NCBI GenBank assembly: GCA_027625915.1
Contig: JANTQA010000033.1
Span: forward strand, 1,116,001 to 1,180,000
From: Anaeramoeba flamelloides
Lineage: Eukaryota; Metamonada; Anaeramoebidae
DNA: 64,000 nt
Direction of reading: 5' to 3'
How positions within the stretch are numbered: the stretch's first letter is position 1; the number at the start of each line of letters is the position of its first letter. The position numbers were made by a program, and so were the translations under genes. The notes under the pieces were generated by a model. That model saw nothing but the letters and a program-made list of their open reading frames with translations, ran no database searches and was not told the origin of the DNA. Shown piece after piece: positions 10,373-21,101 of the stretch.

Positions 10373-12310
10373 TTATTTTAACATGAAAAAGGTTGATATT
10401 GAGCACAACAAATACATTAAAACTAAGAAGAAGAAAGTTAATTGGGGGAAATTAATCCATGTGGAAAAACTAAATATAGCACCCCCGAGTATTGGTCCGA
10501 TTGAACGGAAAATTGATCCGATTGACCCACCGGCGCCTAGTACGAGTCCCTGCCTAGTTTCTCCGGCTGCTGTGCTGATCAGTGTCGAAAGTATGGGTAT
10601 CATTGTCATTACGCCGATTGATATGGGGACAAATATTATTGTAATCAAGAGCCAAGTTAGCCAATGGTTTGAGCTGTTGTATTTCAAATGCGGGGAAAAG
10701 AATGCAAAAACTGCCAAAAATAGACAGCCCAATATGATGAGCAAGCACCCGCCAAACACATAAGTACGCAAAATTCCGAGTTTATTGATTATTCTTTTGA
10801 CAATAAAAAATTGGCTAAAGAGACACAAGACCCCATAAACAACAAAAATGTAGCCAATTTCCTTTGGGTTAAAGCCTAATCCTTTTTGTTTTTTTGGCAA
10901 TGACGCATATAGCACAAGAACCGTAAAAAGAGATCCATTCGATAGATTATTTAAAGAGAAAATTATATATAATTTCAGTAGTTTGGAATTTGTAAAAATC
11001 AATTTAATCCCTTCTTTTAATGATTCCTTCACACTAAGTTTATTTGAAGTTTCGCTATTTAGTGTATCGTTCATTTTTATTGGTTTTATAGCTACATTGT
11101 TTGTGATCATTTCTGTTCGTTTTTGTGATTGTACATTTATGTTTGTGCCATATTTGTGGTTGTTTTGGTTATTTCCATTTTGTGTTAAATGCTTCATAGA
11201 GTGTTTTTTACTGCTATTATCTCTGCCGACAATTTTTAGAATTTCGGAAACAATTATTTCACGCTTGAACATTTTGGTCTCATTCTTGGAGCTACTGTTG
11301 TTTTTGTTTGTATTAGTGTTCTGATTCTTATTATGAAAAATGTTTGGGTGCAAAATTGGTTGTGATTCAATATCGCTAATGTTTTGTTTCCGTTTGCTTT
11401 TCGTTCTCTTCTCAGAATCCATACTAAGAGAAGATTTATTTCTGTTCTCTTCCCCTTCCTGTTCATCAACATCAACATCATCATCATCTTCTTCTTCTTC
11501 TTTTTCCTTTTCTTCTTCTTTTTCTTGTTTCCCGTTTTTTGTTTTCTCAAATTGATTATTTTCATAAAAGATTTCATAATTATCCAAATGTTGTATTTTT
11601 GGGTTTTCATGTTTGTTTTTGTTTTTGTTTGTGTCTTTTCTTGTAAACTTGTTTGTTTCCTTATAAAAAAAAACAATTACAAACGTACCCAATAAGGAAA
11701 TCAACGAACCAACTATGCAAGGAAACATATAGGGGTTGGTTTCAAAATAATGAATACCAAACGTGCTGTCAAACGTTAGTGAGGTTGTTAATGACCCCAA
11801 GGCCCTTGCGAGCGCCAAGGTTGCTCCCAGATAGCCATAAAACCTCGAGCGGTATTGTAAATATGGGCCGTGCGAAAGGTCTCCCAAGATGGCGTCTGCA
11901 AGCCCATAGGTCGCATTTGTTAGGCCCGAGAGGATCTGCACAAAGGCAACCCACCAAAAGGAGTAAGCAAACCCGATCATAACCATCGTGACAGTGCTGC
12001 TCACTAAGGACAAAATCAGGATTTTCCTCCTCCCATAGAGATCTGAAAGATGCCCAAGATAGAATGAGCTGATTAGCTGTGAAAGCTCAAACGCTCCGGT
12101 AATGAAGCCACTCCCAATTCCGATTTCTGATGGCTTGAGCTTAAATCGGTTCTTTAGCATGTCAGGAATGAATGGGGAAATTATAAAGCCCGAAATGAAA
12201 CTCGTGATCATGATCGAATAAATAAAGAAGACAGTGAGCCAGATAGATCTCTTTTCTTCTTGTGCTTTTGGGTTGTGGTTTTTGCTTTTCAAATTTATTT
12301 CTTTTGCCAT
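10373..12310 (-). CDS. Major facilitator superfamily transporter
   Basis: 645 residues, single exon, ATG at 12310. Predicted 12-helix secondary transporter. Six N-terminal hydrophobic helices start at IWLTVFFIYSIMITSFISGF (residues ~23-42). MFS signature motif A, GHLSDLYGRRK, is at residues 86-96 in the loop between helices 2 and 3. A long hydrophilic, Glu/Asp- and Asn/Ser-rich central loop (~residues 218-440) is followed by six more helices (from LYIIFSLNNLSNGSLF to the C-terminus). The central loop is much longer than the usual MFS linker and holds all the low-complexity sequence. The helix pattern resembles eukaryotic TetA/ZIFL/MFSD-type members, but substrate and membrane cannot be told from sequence. 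No partner gene nearby. Confidence 0.9.
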   Translation of the reverse strand: MAKEINLKSKNHNPKAQEEKRSIWLTVFFIYSIMITSFISGFIISPFIPDMLKNRFKLKPSEIGIGSGFITGAFELSQLISSFYLGHLSDLYGRRKILILSLVSSTVTMVMIGFAYSFWWVAFVQILSGLTNATYGLADAILGDLSHGPYLQYRSRFYGYLGATLALARALGSLTTSLTFDSTFGIHYFETNPYMFPCIVGSLISLLGTFVIVFFYKETNKFTRKDTNKNKNKHENPKIQHLDNYEIFYENNQFEKTKNGKQEKEEEKEKEEEEDDDDVDVDEQEGEENRNKSSLSMDSEKRTKSKRKQNISDIESQPILHPNIFHNKNQNTNTNKNNSSSKNETKMFKREIIVSEILKIVGRDNSSKKHSMKHLTQNGNNQNNHKYGTNINVQSQKRTEMITNNVAIKPIKMNDTLNSETSNKLSVKESLKEGIKLIFTNSKLLKLYIIFSLNNLSNGSLFTVLVLYASLPKKQKGLGFNPKEIGYIFVVYGVLCLFSQFFIVKRIINKLGILRTYVFGGCLLIILGCLFLAVFAFFSPHLKYNSSNHWLTWLLITIIFVPISIGVMTMIPILSTLISTAAGETRQGLVLGAGGSIGSIFRSIGPILGGAIFSFSTWINFPQLTFFFLVLMYLLCSISTFFMLK

Positions 12311-13512
12311 CTTTTTGTGAAATGTGTAAATGTTTGTTTGTAGGGTTTTTGGAAAGTCAAATTTTTTTTTTGTTTTTTTGTTGTTTATTAAATTTTAAAA
12401 TTTAAGAGTTCACGCTTTTCATAAAAAAATGAGTTTTGAAAGAATTTCATTTTAATCATAAATAAGAGTGCCTTTGGTTACCGTGTGTTTGTCAGGTTTA
12501 ACTATGATTTACAAATATTTTTTTTGGATTTTTTGTTTTTTCCAAACATATCTTTTCAATTGGATTTCATTTCTTGCACAGACCCTTTTTTTGTTGTAAA
12601 AAATCAATTATTGGCATTAATTTTTAAAATATTTTTTCGATTTATTCAAAAAATTCATGGGAAAGAATACTCTCTTAATACAGTATTATACACACCAAAT
12701 TTCTAGGGTTGTTTTTTCCATATTTTGATTTTCATCTTTTTTTTAATTTTTTATTAGGGAAAAGGTTAATTTATTATTTCTAATTTGGCATAACCCCCAT
12801 ATGAAGCACCACTTAGTAACATTTTTTAAAAATTATCTTTCAAGCTGTTGTATGAGATAATATTTTGTAAAAAAATAACTCAAATTAATTTTAAATCTTA
12901 AAGCCTATTCTTTTTAGAACTCGGTTAAAATTACATTAGTATAACACCTCTTTTTTTTTTTCAAAAAAGCAAAAGAGAGGATCATAGTAAATTAATTAGT
13001 ATTTATTGTGAATTTTTAAAATATTTTAGTTGTTGAAATAATTTGCTGTCAACAGTCTACACCCTCAGTTTAAAAAAGAACTGTTCACACTTTATGGTAC
13101 TTTTAGTAATCACTTTATAAAACATTCATAAAGGGAAACAAGTAAATTAAGGGGAAAATAGAAAAGAAAACTTTTCACTCAACAATTGTAATCTCTTTAG
13201 TAAAATAAAAAGAAGAAAGGAAACCTCAAATTATTCCCTCATTCAATCAACATTGTTTATTTATTTTGAAGCTAATTCTATTGGTTTATGAATTGCCCAT
13301 TTAGAAAATAAAACTTTAAACTGATCAATTTTTGAAAATTTTTTTTTCAAATTTCTCTTGATATTACTGTAAATTAGCCAATTTCAAAACTTGTTTACTT
13401 AAATGTAACGTTAGCTGTTACTTTGTTCTTTTTCATTATTGTTACTTTTATTAAGTAAGTAGATACATTTTACTGTTTTGAAAAATTTTAATTGTGAAAA
13501 CCAAAGAGGAAA
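12311..13512. other. Intergenic, nothing recognised
   Basis: AT-rich sequence without a convincing ORF. A 73-codon open frame at 12485-12706 has no homology I recognise and a poly-Phe composition typical of chance reading of T-rich DNA. The first ~60 bases carry the upstream region of the transporter gene. Confidence 0.5.
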
Positions 13513-13513
13513 T

Positions 13514-13933
13514 TACTGTTGTGGAAAAAAAGTGAAACTGGAAAAAAAGTGAAACACGGTTTTTAATTGGGAACATTACTGAAAATGAAAAGTAAAATCA
13601 ATAAAAAGAAGAAACCAATTAACTTCAAATAATAATCCAGTATATAATTTTCAATCAACCCAACAAATACTATTTAAATCTACTGATTTATCGAAATTGT
13701 GTGTGTGGTTTTTGAGATCTCAAAAATAGTCAATTTTTTGAACAAATTTTTAATAATTGATCAATCAAAGAAAAACCCATACCTAATAATAGTATTAAAA
13801 AAACTGTTATTGTGGCGAATACTTCATTTTGTCTTTATTTATTTATTTATTCTTTTTTTCATTGATCTTACTTTGAATTTTCAGTAATGTTCCCAATTAA
13901 AAACCGTGTTTCACTTTTTTTCCACAACTGTTA
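13514..13933. repeat. Foldback element, ~420 bp with ~85 bp inverted ends
   Basis: The left arm begins ACTGTTGTGGAAAAAAAGTG and contains CACGGTTTTTAATTGGGAAC. The right arm carries the reverse complement, ending CACTTTTTTTCCACAAC. The arms match closely for ~85 bases; the left arm also has a 17-base direct duplication (TGGAAAAAAAGTGAAAC) absent from the right arm. Only copy seen in the window. The loop holds no gene. Confidence 0.75.
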
Positions 13934-14028
13934 GATTATTTTTGCGCAATAACATTTTTAAATTTTGAAACCAAAATATCATTTGCTTCTCAATTTGAAG
14001 AATGAAAACGAACCCCAAGTAAAATGAA

Positions 14029-14721
14029 TTAAGGGTCTAGTCATTTACAGTGAAAATTCACCAAACTCAAGGGATGACCTGAGACAGAAAAACGGTATTG
14101 TGAAATAGCACTTCTTTTGGTTGACAAAATTCAAATAATAAAAAAAAAATTCCATTGGATCTCTTTGACAAAAAATTCAACGAAGAAAAACAAGTTTAAA
14201 AGAGTTCTCAATTCCAAAAAAGCAAAATTAAAAAAAAAAAATTCATATTTTCTCATTTTCTATTTTCAAAAGAGTAAACTTTTTTTATATAAAACAAATT
14301 ACTTTCTTGAATTTCGCAATCAATTTTATTCGATTTAGTCTGATTTGTGGTTATTTTAAAACCCTCTAAATTTGACCAAGTAAGGATTATGTAATATTCT
14401 TTCAATAAAAATAACTCATTTGAAAAATTAAAAAAAAAAAAAAAAAATCACAGAGATCTCAAAAAGTGCCAAGAACGAGACTTCAAAACTTACATAGTTG
14501 TTTTCAAAATTGTAATTCATAACCATTCTAATTGGAAATTGGGTGTCTCTCTTTGGCACTTTTTTCTAAAAATGTCCTCATTTTTGGTTGCTGATTTTCG
14601 GAGACCGATCGTACATCATAGGTTGGTTGGTTTTTGATTGGTTTTAGGTTCTCATAAAATTACTAAATAGTTTTTTTCCATTTCAGAATAAAAAATTTCA
14701 CCGTAATGACCCGACTCTTAA
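14029..14721. mobile_element. TTAA-flanked non-autonomous DNA element, copy 1
   Basis: 693 bp bounded by TTAA on both sides with inverted ends: left AAGGGTCTAGTCATTTAC, right (reverse complement) AAGAGTCGGGTCATTACG, both followed by GTGAAA. The second copy at 31559-32242 shares most of its length. A TTAA target is the signature of piggyBac-type transposition, but the first terminal bases are GGG rather than the common CCC, so family assignment is tentative. An internal inverted pair, aaaagtgcca... and ...tggcactttt, sits in the right third. No transposase is encoded. Confidence 0.8.
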
Positions 14722-15179
14722 AAAACTGTTTTAATTGCAATTCTTTTTAGCACTATTCAAGATCTCATTACAATTTAAAAATATTTTCAATTCCAAAAAT
14801 TCCATTTTTTGGAATTATTTGGCCAATTTTGGATAATTTGATTTTGACCAATGACTTGAAAAAATTCAAATTTTAATTGATCTATTTTCCAACAGAAAAA
14901 ATTAGATAAAAATGAAAAGGTCTTAAATTGAAGTTTTTGGAAAGTTTAAAAAAGCTGCAAAGAAGTTAAAAGTAAGTAAAAAGAGCTTTAAAAGATGTTT
15001 TAAAGGTCTTTTAAGAGTCCAAAAATAAAATGTTTTTATGCAAAAAATATGTTTTTAGGATAAAGATAGAAAAAAATTTATGGAAAGTTTTTAGAAAAGA
15101 AAAAACTTCACAAGTCGAATTGATCAGCTGTAATAAAAGAGAATGTAAAAATTGACAAACTTTAGAGTTTTTTCTTTAG
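14722..15179. other. Intergenic before LINE relic, nothing recognised
   Basis: AT-rich. Several short repeats of the type aaaag(t)ttttaaaa, but no ORF or repeat shared with the rest of the window that I can see. It may include the unrecognisable upstream part of the LINE that starts to be readable at ~15180. Confidence 0.4.
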
Positions 15180-16277
15180 GATCATCTAAATTATCAACCA
15201 ATTTCAATTAATCAAACTCTTCCAAGATTTTTTTTAAAAATATTATATGCAGGAATTCAAGACTCTTGGGATTTAGTTTCAAAAAATCAATTTGGTTTCA
15301 AAAAAAAAACTAGATACAAGAATAGCGGTACTAAATTTATAAAATGAATCTAACAAAATCAAAAATAAATTTAAAATTGGAAATATTAATATTGTAACAA
15401 TAGATATACAAAAATTTTTAGACTCTATTCATCATTCTTTAATTTATCATTCAATTAAAAAATTTATAAGAAATGAAATTATTGTAAAATTTTTATTATT
15501 TTTTTATTCAAAAGAAGGAATTGGTGTCTATCAAGGTGATCCTCCCCCCCCCCCTTTATTATTTGGATGTATTACTCATTTTCTCTTAGATAAACTCAAA
15601 CCATTAGTGATATATGTACAAATGTTTGCTGATGACTTGATATTAATTATGAAGGGATCGCTAATAGAAATAAATTATCATGTAGAGAAAATATTTAAAC
15701 TTGTTCGTGATTTTGGAATGAATTCGAATAAGGATAAAACTAAAAAAATTACAAATCCAAAGGAAATTCTATATCTTGGGATTTGGCTTGATAAACAAAC
15801 CCACTTAAAGTTTAACTTGTACAAAGTTAAAACCAATTTTAAAAAATTAATTAATATCCTACAACAAAAAAAATTCACCAATGGATTAAAGATTCATTTT
15901 TTTTAAAGCTAGTTGACATATCCAACTATTATATAGATTAGAAATATTTGATTTGTGAAAAACAGATTTCAAAGATATTGATACTATGGATAAATAAAAA
16001 AATAACAAAATTTTTATTAATAAATCCACACACCCCCAGACTTATTTATAAAACAGATGCAAAAATCGACATAGCAAGAATAACGATATATAAAAGAAGA
16101 TAAAAACTAATTAAAAAATTAAAAATTTTGTATTTTAATTAAATAGTTGATAATCTTAAATTTAGATGGCAGAAATTGGAAAATATTAACTGGCAAACGA
16201 ACACCTTAAAAAAACTCGAAATTAAACCCGATAAATATAGAATAAAACAACTAGAAAATAGTCCCAGTTGGAAATGT

Positions 16278-16952
16278 CGTTAGGTTTTTTAATTTTTTAG
16301 AAATAAAAAGACAATTTAGGAAAATTTCAGTTTATTTTAAATGATAAAAACAAATCCGCCTTTAGCTTTTCGAGAATTCAAAAGAAAAGAGAAAAATATA
16401 AGATTTTACTCAATTCTTTTAAATTTTGGAAAATCGTCCTTTAGCTTTTATTGAGTTTTCTGTTATTTGGAAAATCGATTGATTTTCGTTAGGTTTTTTT
16501 CACTTTTTGAAATAAACCGAAAATTTATCAAAATTTTCTGATTATTTCAAAAAGCAAAAAAAACCTAGAACACTTCACAAATAAAACAGAAAACCTCAAG
16601 AAAACCTAGGCACTTGACGGCACTCTACGACACTCCTCAAAAATATTTAAAAATAATTTCTATTCAAAACAATATTAACAAACAGTTGTGTCGTGAAGTG
16701 CCGTAGAGTGCCTAGGTTTTCTTGAGGTTTTCTGTTTTATTTCGAAAATCTATCGATTTTCCAAATAAAAAGAAAACTCAAGAAAACCTAACCGAACTTT
16801 TCCATAATTTAAAAGAATTGAGTAAAATCAAAGATTTTACTCTTTTCTTTTGAATTCTTGAAAAGCTAAAGGCCGTTTTTTTTAATTCAAGAAATAAAAT
16901 GAAAATTTATTAAATTTTCTGTTTATTTCAAAAATTAAAAAAAAACCTAACA
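16278..16952. repeat. Hairpin-module repeat, cluster 2a
   Basis: A mosaic of palindromic modules. One type has TTAGG- or TTAGC-poly-T arms closing on poly-A-CCTAA. Another has arms of CTTTTCCAGAATTCAAAAGA type around an ATC-rich centre. A third contains ACAGAAAACCTCAAGAAAACC. Phrases GTGCCGTAGAGTGCCTAGG and CACTTGACGGCACTCTACG occur near 16610-16720 in opposite orientations. It lies within the LINE reading frame. Confidence 0.8.
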
Positions 16953-17127
16953 ACAAAAGATATTTAAAATGGAAGGGTTCCACTTCGATTTTAAAACTCA
17001 GAAATTTTACAAATTATCTAAACAGATGCTCTTATGTTATGAACAAAGATAAATAAAAATGTTGCAAATTATGCAAAAAATCAAAAAATGGATATCATTG
17101 AAGATTTGGATCATTTTCTCTGTAATC

Positions 17128-17398
17128 GTGTCGTCAAGTGCCGTAGAGTGCCGTCAAGTGCCTAGGTTTTCCATAATTCAAAAGAATATAGTAAAACATT
17201 TGATTTTTCTCTATTCTTTTAAATTCTGGAAAACCGCCGTTAGCTTTTTTTTAATTTTTGAAATGTAAAGAAAATTAAATAAATTTTCTTTACATTTCAA
17301 AAATTAAAAAAAAGCTAACGGCGGTTTTCCAGAATTTAAAAGAATAGAGAAAAATCAAATGTTTTACTATATTCTTTTGAATTCTGGAAAACCTAACG
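17128..17398. repeat. Hairpin-module repeat, cluster 2b
   Basis: Begins GTGTCGTCAAGTGCCGTAGA and then forms one large near-perfect palindrome. The CCATAATTCAAAAGAATA arm, an AGCTTTTTTTTAATTTTTG arm, and their reverse complements run back out to TTCTGGAAAACCTAACG. A single transcript could fold into a ~120 bp stem. The LINE coding sequence resumes immediately after it. Confidence 0.8.
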
Positions 17399-17456
17399 AC
17401 TGCCCAACCTATGAAAATAATCGTAGAATTTGGATATCTGATTTTTCAAAAATTAA

Positions 17457-18522
17457 TAAACTCAATTCCAAAAATTGGGGCACACCTTCAAAATCAATTT
17501 AATTCCAAGAAAAGGGATATTTGGCTCTTAAATAGAAACATTAGATATTAACAATCAAAGTAAATAATTTTAAAGTTAATTATCTATCATTTTTTTTTTC
17601 ATTATTTTTTGATTTTTGATTTTCAATAATTTTTTTGATTTTTTTTCAATTCTTTTTTTTCAAATAAAAAAAAAATTTTCTTTTTTTTTCAAAACATTTC
17701 GAAAATCTCAAAATCAATTTAAAATGAAATTTAAAAGTTTTCATTCTGATCACAAAAAAAAATTTTTTTTTTCTCTCAAAAAGAAAAAAGATTCTTTTTT
17801 TATCGAGAAAAAATTTTTTTGAAAAAAAATCATGATATGGTGTGCTAGTACACATGAGATACAAACAGACCTTATTATTATTAATGGAAGTGTGAATACT
17901 GAATGTATTATTAATGATATTATCAAAAAAATCAAAGGAAATTCAACTCGCTAATTCAGAATATAGTGAGTTGAAATGGATTTTCCAAAAGGATGGAGCT
18001 TGTCCACATACCTCAAAAAAAACACTTAAACTTACTTAAATCGGGGATGTAATGTTCTGGACCCTTGACCCCCAATTCCACAAATTTAAATTCAATTGGG
18101 AATTTATGGATACTAAACTGAAAAATTGTAACCAAAAAACGAAGAAGAATTTTTAAAATTTTCACTAATGTATGAAATACTTTGAGTTGGGAAACCTAAG
18201 ATAATTAGTAAACTCTATATTTAAAACGATAGATTTAGTTATCAAAAAAACAAGCTGAATCTATTAATAGTTTTTATTAATTTTTCTTTCAATAAAAATG
18301 GATTTTTTGGTAACCGTGTTCCAAAAATAGGGGCACACTTTTTTTTATTTTTTCTTTTTTATTTTTCGAATTGAATTTTAAATTTACTATAAAATATATA
18401 AATAGTATTAATTAAATATTTTCGGGTCTTTTATTATTTTAATTTTCAAGTATCATGTATTTTGGAGTATATTTTTATTAATGTAATTTTTTTTTGTGTC
18501 CCATTTTTTGGAATTGAGTTTA
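17457..18522 (+). mobile_element. Tc1/mariner DNA transposon, decayed, inserted in the LINE
   Basis: 1066 bp including a TA at each end. Inverted ends AACTCAATTCCAAAAATTGG (continuing GGCACACC) at the left and CCATTTTTTGGAATTGAGTT at the right. Within, frames encode pieces of a Tc1/mariner transposase: IMIWCASTHEIQTDLIIING around 17830-17880 and WIFQKDGACPHTSKKTLKL around 17970-18030, the latter carrying the second catalytic Asp context (QKDGA-H). No single frame spans the gene; it has several frame changes and stops. The flanking LINE reading continues on both sides (SDFSKIN / YISNILN), which fixes the boundaries. A third TIR-like phrase (CCAAAAATAGGGGCACAC) lies inside at ~18322. Confidence 0.85.
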
Positions 18523-18660
18523 TATCTAATATATTAAATAATAATAATATTTTTAATATTATTTTTAAAAAAGATTCAATATGTTTATTATCACTCGTGG
18601 ATAATAGACTAATTTTCGAGTCTTTATTAAAATTTCTAAATAAAAATTTAGGAATTCGGT

Positions 18661-18759
18661 GAAGTGCCGTAGAGTGCCTAGGTTTTTTTTAATTTTTGAA
18701 ATTAAAAGAAAATTTCAAAAATTTTCTTTTTATTTCTCAAATTAAAAAAAACCTAACGG
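18661..18759. repeat. Hairpin-module repeat, cluster 3 (single module)
   Basis: GAAGTGCCGTAGAGTGCCTA followed by a single poly-T/poly-A palindrome ending ACCTAACGG. It directly follows the LINE 3' coding end. The homologous locus at 30764-30943 (reverse orientation) has the same flanks, GCCAACAAGAGG and the LINE end, but one additional module. Confidence 0.8.
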
Positions 18760-18877
18760 CCAACAAGAGGGATTAACAACTCCTCCGTTAAAAAAATAAA
18801 AAAAAAAAACTTTAGATTTTTTTTTTTAATAGAGACTGGTCCCTTAAAAAAAATTAGATTGTATCGGGATAAAATTC

Positions 18878-20329
18878 TTAAAATTCGAGATAAGCCAAGC
18901 ATTCCAAACAAGAATCTTCGTTTAATTGGAAATATTCGGTTGTTCCTTTTAATTCATTCTGAATATTCTCTGTTAATAAATTTTTTTTAAATTCATCTGT
19001 GTATGCCCAAATAATAAAGAAATCCCAAAATTCCTTTGATCTACAAGAAAAATCTGTGATTATTTCTTCTAAATTTTCAACAGATCTTTTTAGATCTCGA
19101 AATAGGCCACTTCTTATTAATAATATTAGAAGGTGAACTCTTTTAATATATTCTTTTTCTTCTTCTTTTTTTTCTTTGCCGCTTACTTCTTTTTCCTTTT
19201 CCATTTCCATTTCTTTTTCTTTTTCAATTTCTTTTTCTTTTTCAATTTCTTTTTCATCTTCTTTTTCATTTTCATTTTCAATTTTTTTTTCATTTTCTTC
19301 GTTTTTTTCAATTTCGATCAGTTGTTGCAATTCCTTGCTATTTGGTTTAATTGTTTCAATATTTTCATTTGTATTTTTCGATTGTATTTCTAATTTTTCT
19401 AATTTATTAGACGACATGGGTTGTGACGAAGACGAAGACGAAGAAGAAGATTTGTTTTGATCTTTTTCTTGAGTTTTGGTTTTAATTCGAATTCCAAAAT
19501 CTATTGTTTCTTCATCATTCATTAAATCTGTGAAAAACTTTTTACATTCTTGTTTTAGACTCATTTCGTAACTGTTGTCATTAAAAATGCTCTCTTCTAT
19601 ATGTTTAATTTCTTCTTTGCAAAAGTCTACATTCAAGATCTGAAATACTTTGGTAAGTGAATTTAGATATTCCTTTTGTTGTTCTAATTTTTCATTGGAA
19701 GAAAACGAGCACTTACCTTGTGGTTTGTATTTAAATCCAAAAAAATAAACCCAACTAAGGAAGTTTTCAAGATCTTGTTCGTTGGTTTGCTCTTTATTAT
19801 GTTCAAATTTTTGAGATATTTCTGTTGCCTTCATTTTTGTTCTTTTTTCAAGAATGAGTTTGTGAACCTTTTTTCCTTGGATTTCAAAATCAGTAAATTC
19901 TTGTTTTTGATAAAAGGATCGAAGATGGTCCTGGAGCGAAGAGTTTTTTTGTGAAAAGATCCATTCAAGAAATGCCATTTCGTCAAGCTCTCTTTTACTT
20001 AATTCTATTTCTTCCATTTCCTGTTTTTGGCTTTGGGCATTGTAAGAGATTTTACAAATACTATACGATTGAACATCTTTGGAATCTTCTCCATACTCAT
20101 AGTCATCATCGTCGCTTGATTGTAAGTGTTTGCCAAGATCAAAGTTCTCTTTTTGTTCGAGCATTTTTTCTCGGATAGACTCGTAATCATCTATTCGATC
20201 ACTGCCAAAATCGGATACAAAGTAATTTTCGGCTTCTTTGTACTCCTTAAAAGATTTGCTTTCCTTATATATTTTAAGCCTTCCATGATCTACGTAACTC
20301 TGGATCAAATAAGCAATATAAATTGTCAT
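18878..20329 (-). CDS. Hypothetical protein with acidic coiled-coil linker
   Basis: 483 residues, single exon, ATG at 20329, stop at 18878. I do not recognise the family. Seen: a short hydrophobic N-terminus (TIYIAYLIQSYVDHGRLKIY), acidic stretches, a helical middle region (residues ~130-270) with FLEWIFSQ and FLSWVYFFGFKY, a long Glu/Lys repeat (~residues 340-395), and a compact C-terminal helical block (VHLLILLIRSGLFRDLKRSV ... FWDFFIIWAYTDEF ... CLECLAYLEF). Composition outside the low-complexity parts is that of a folded protein. No catalytic motif or clear transmembrane segment. Neighbours are transposon relics and give no hint of function. Confidence 0.7.
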   Translation of the reverse strand: MTIYIAYLIQSYVDHGRLKIYKESKSFKEYKEAENYFVSDFGSDRIDDYESIREKMLEQKENFDLGKHLQSSDDDDYEYGEDSKDVQSYSICKISYNAQSQKQEMEEIELSKRELDEMAFLEWIFSQKNSSLQDHLRSFYQKQEFTDFEIQGKKVHKLILEKRTKMKATEISQKFEHNKEQTNEQDLENFLSWVYFFGFKYKPQGKCSFSSNEKLEQQKEYLNSLTKVFQILNVDFCKEEIKHIEESIFNDNSYEMSLKQECKKFFTDLMNDEETIDFGIRIKTKTQEKDQNKSSSSSSSSSQPMSSNKLEKLEIQSKNTNENIETIKPNSKELQQLIEIEKNEENEKKIENENEKEDEKEIEKEKEIEKEKEMEMEKEKEVSGKEKKEEEKEYIKRVHLLILLIRSGLFRDLKRSVENLEEIITDFSCRSKEFWDFFIIWAYTDEFKKNLLTENIQNELKGTTEYFQLNEDSCLECLAYLEF

Positions 20330-21101
20330 TTGTGTTAAAAATTCTAAAAAATAAGATTTTTCACTTTTTATAAATTTTCAAGTTGTCGTTCACTTTCCAA
20401 ACACAAATTTAGAGACTAAGAATACTCGTACTAGTGTTGAATCGATTTCATCGAAGATCAGAATTGAAAAATTTTTGAATAAAAATTTAAATTTTTCTCA
20501 ATTTCAAAATGTTTTCTAAAACTTTTGTTTTTTTCTGAAAAAAATTCTATTTGGAGAATTGCTTGTAAAACTCTGAGTACGAACAAGATTTAACTTTTAC
20601 ATTCTTTGTGTACAAGTTATGGATACAAAAATGTAATTTGTAATTTTGAACTTATTTTCATTTTTTTTATCTATTTTTTATATGTTTGAAATATTTTAGA
20701 ATCTTTCAAAACTGCTAAATATGATCCCTAAACCATTCAACAAAAACCTCAAATTAGAAATAAACTAAATTTCATAATAAATGGCCCATCTAAAATTTGA
20801 ATAATGAATTGCTTTTGTATCGTTTTGAAGTTTTTCCTCCCACAATGAGAAGTTTGCAAATTAATCATTTTTTCTCTTTTTTATTTTTTCAACAGTGTTT
20901 TGTTAAAATGGAAAATGAAAATGAAAAATTGGAAAGAAGTACACAACACTACAAGGAAAATTTTTTCAAAAAAAAATCTCTAAATTTTGTATTTTTGAAA
21001 TACACTCATATAATAAACATTATTATACATAACAATTTTCAATGAAGTTTACAACTTTAATAGATATTAATAGGAATTGAAAAAAAAATGAAATTTTTCA
21101 G
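20330..21101. other. Intergenic, nothing recognised
   Basis: AT-rich. The first ~100 bases are the upstream region of the hypothetical gene. An 82-codon open frame at 20797-21045 lacks any recognisable domain and is probably chance. Confidence 0.5.

Larger units (their letters stand above)
15180..18660 (+). mobile_element. LINE relic interrupted by hairpin modules and a Tc1/mariner element
   Basis: Reverse-transcriptase signatures in order: NYQPISINQTLPRFF and NQFGFKKKTRYKNSGT (~15190-15335), IVTIDIQKFLDSIHHSLIYH (~15390-15450), YQGDPPPPLLF (~15530-15560), the catalytic FADDLILI (~15625), and YLGIWLDKQTH (~15770). The ORF then reads KLEIKPDKYRIKQLENSPSW up to ~16270. After module clusters it resumes at ~17400 with DCPTYENNRRIWISDFSKI, the C-terminal Cys-rich region of LINEs. 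It is cut again by a mariner element, and ends NRLIFESLLKFLNKNLGIR at ~18660. Several stops and frame changes show it is inactive. A related copy on the other strand is at 26.6-27.8 kb and a fragment at 31.0 kb. Confidence 0.75.

Noticed and set aside
12485-12706. 73-codon ORF upstream of the transporter
   Set aside because: Phe-rich reading of T-rich DNA with no domain. It lies just beyond the divergent start of the transporter and has no supporting homology.
16278-16952. Telomere-related TTAGG repeats
   Set aside because: TTAGG occurs only at module borders, never in tandem.
17128-17398. MicroRNA-like or structural RNA gene from the large palindrome
   Set aside because: The palindrome is one instance of the dispersed hairpin modules, and nothing indicates a transcription unit.
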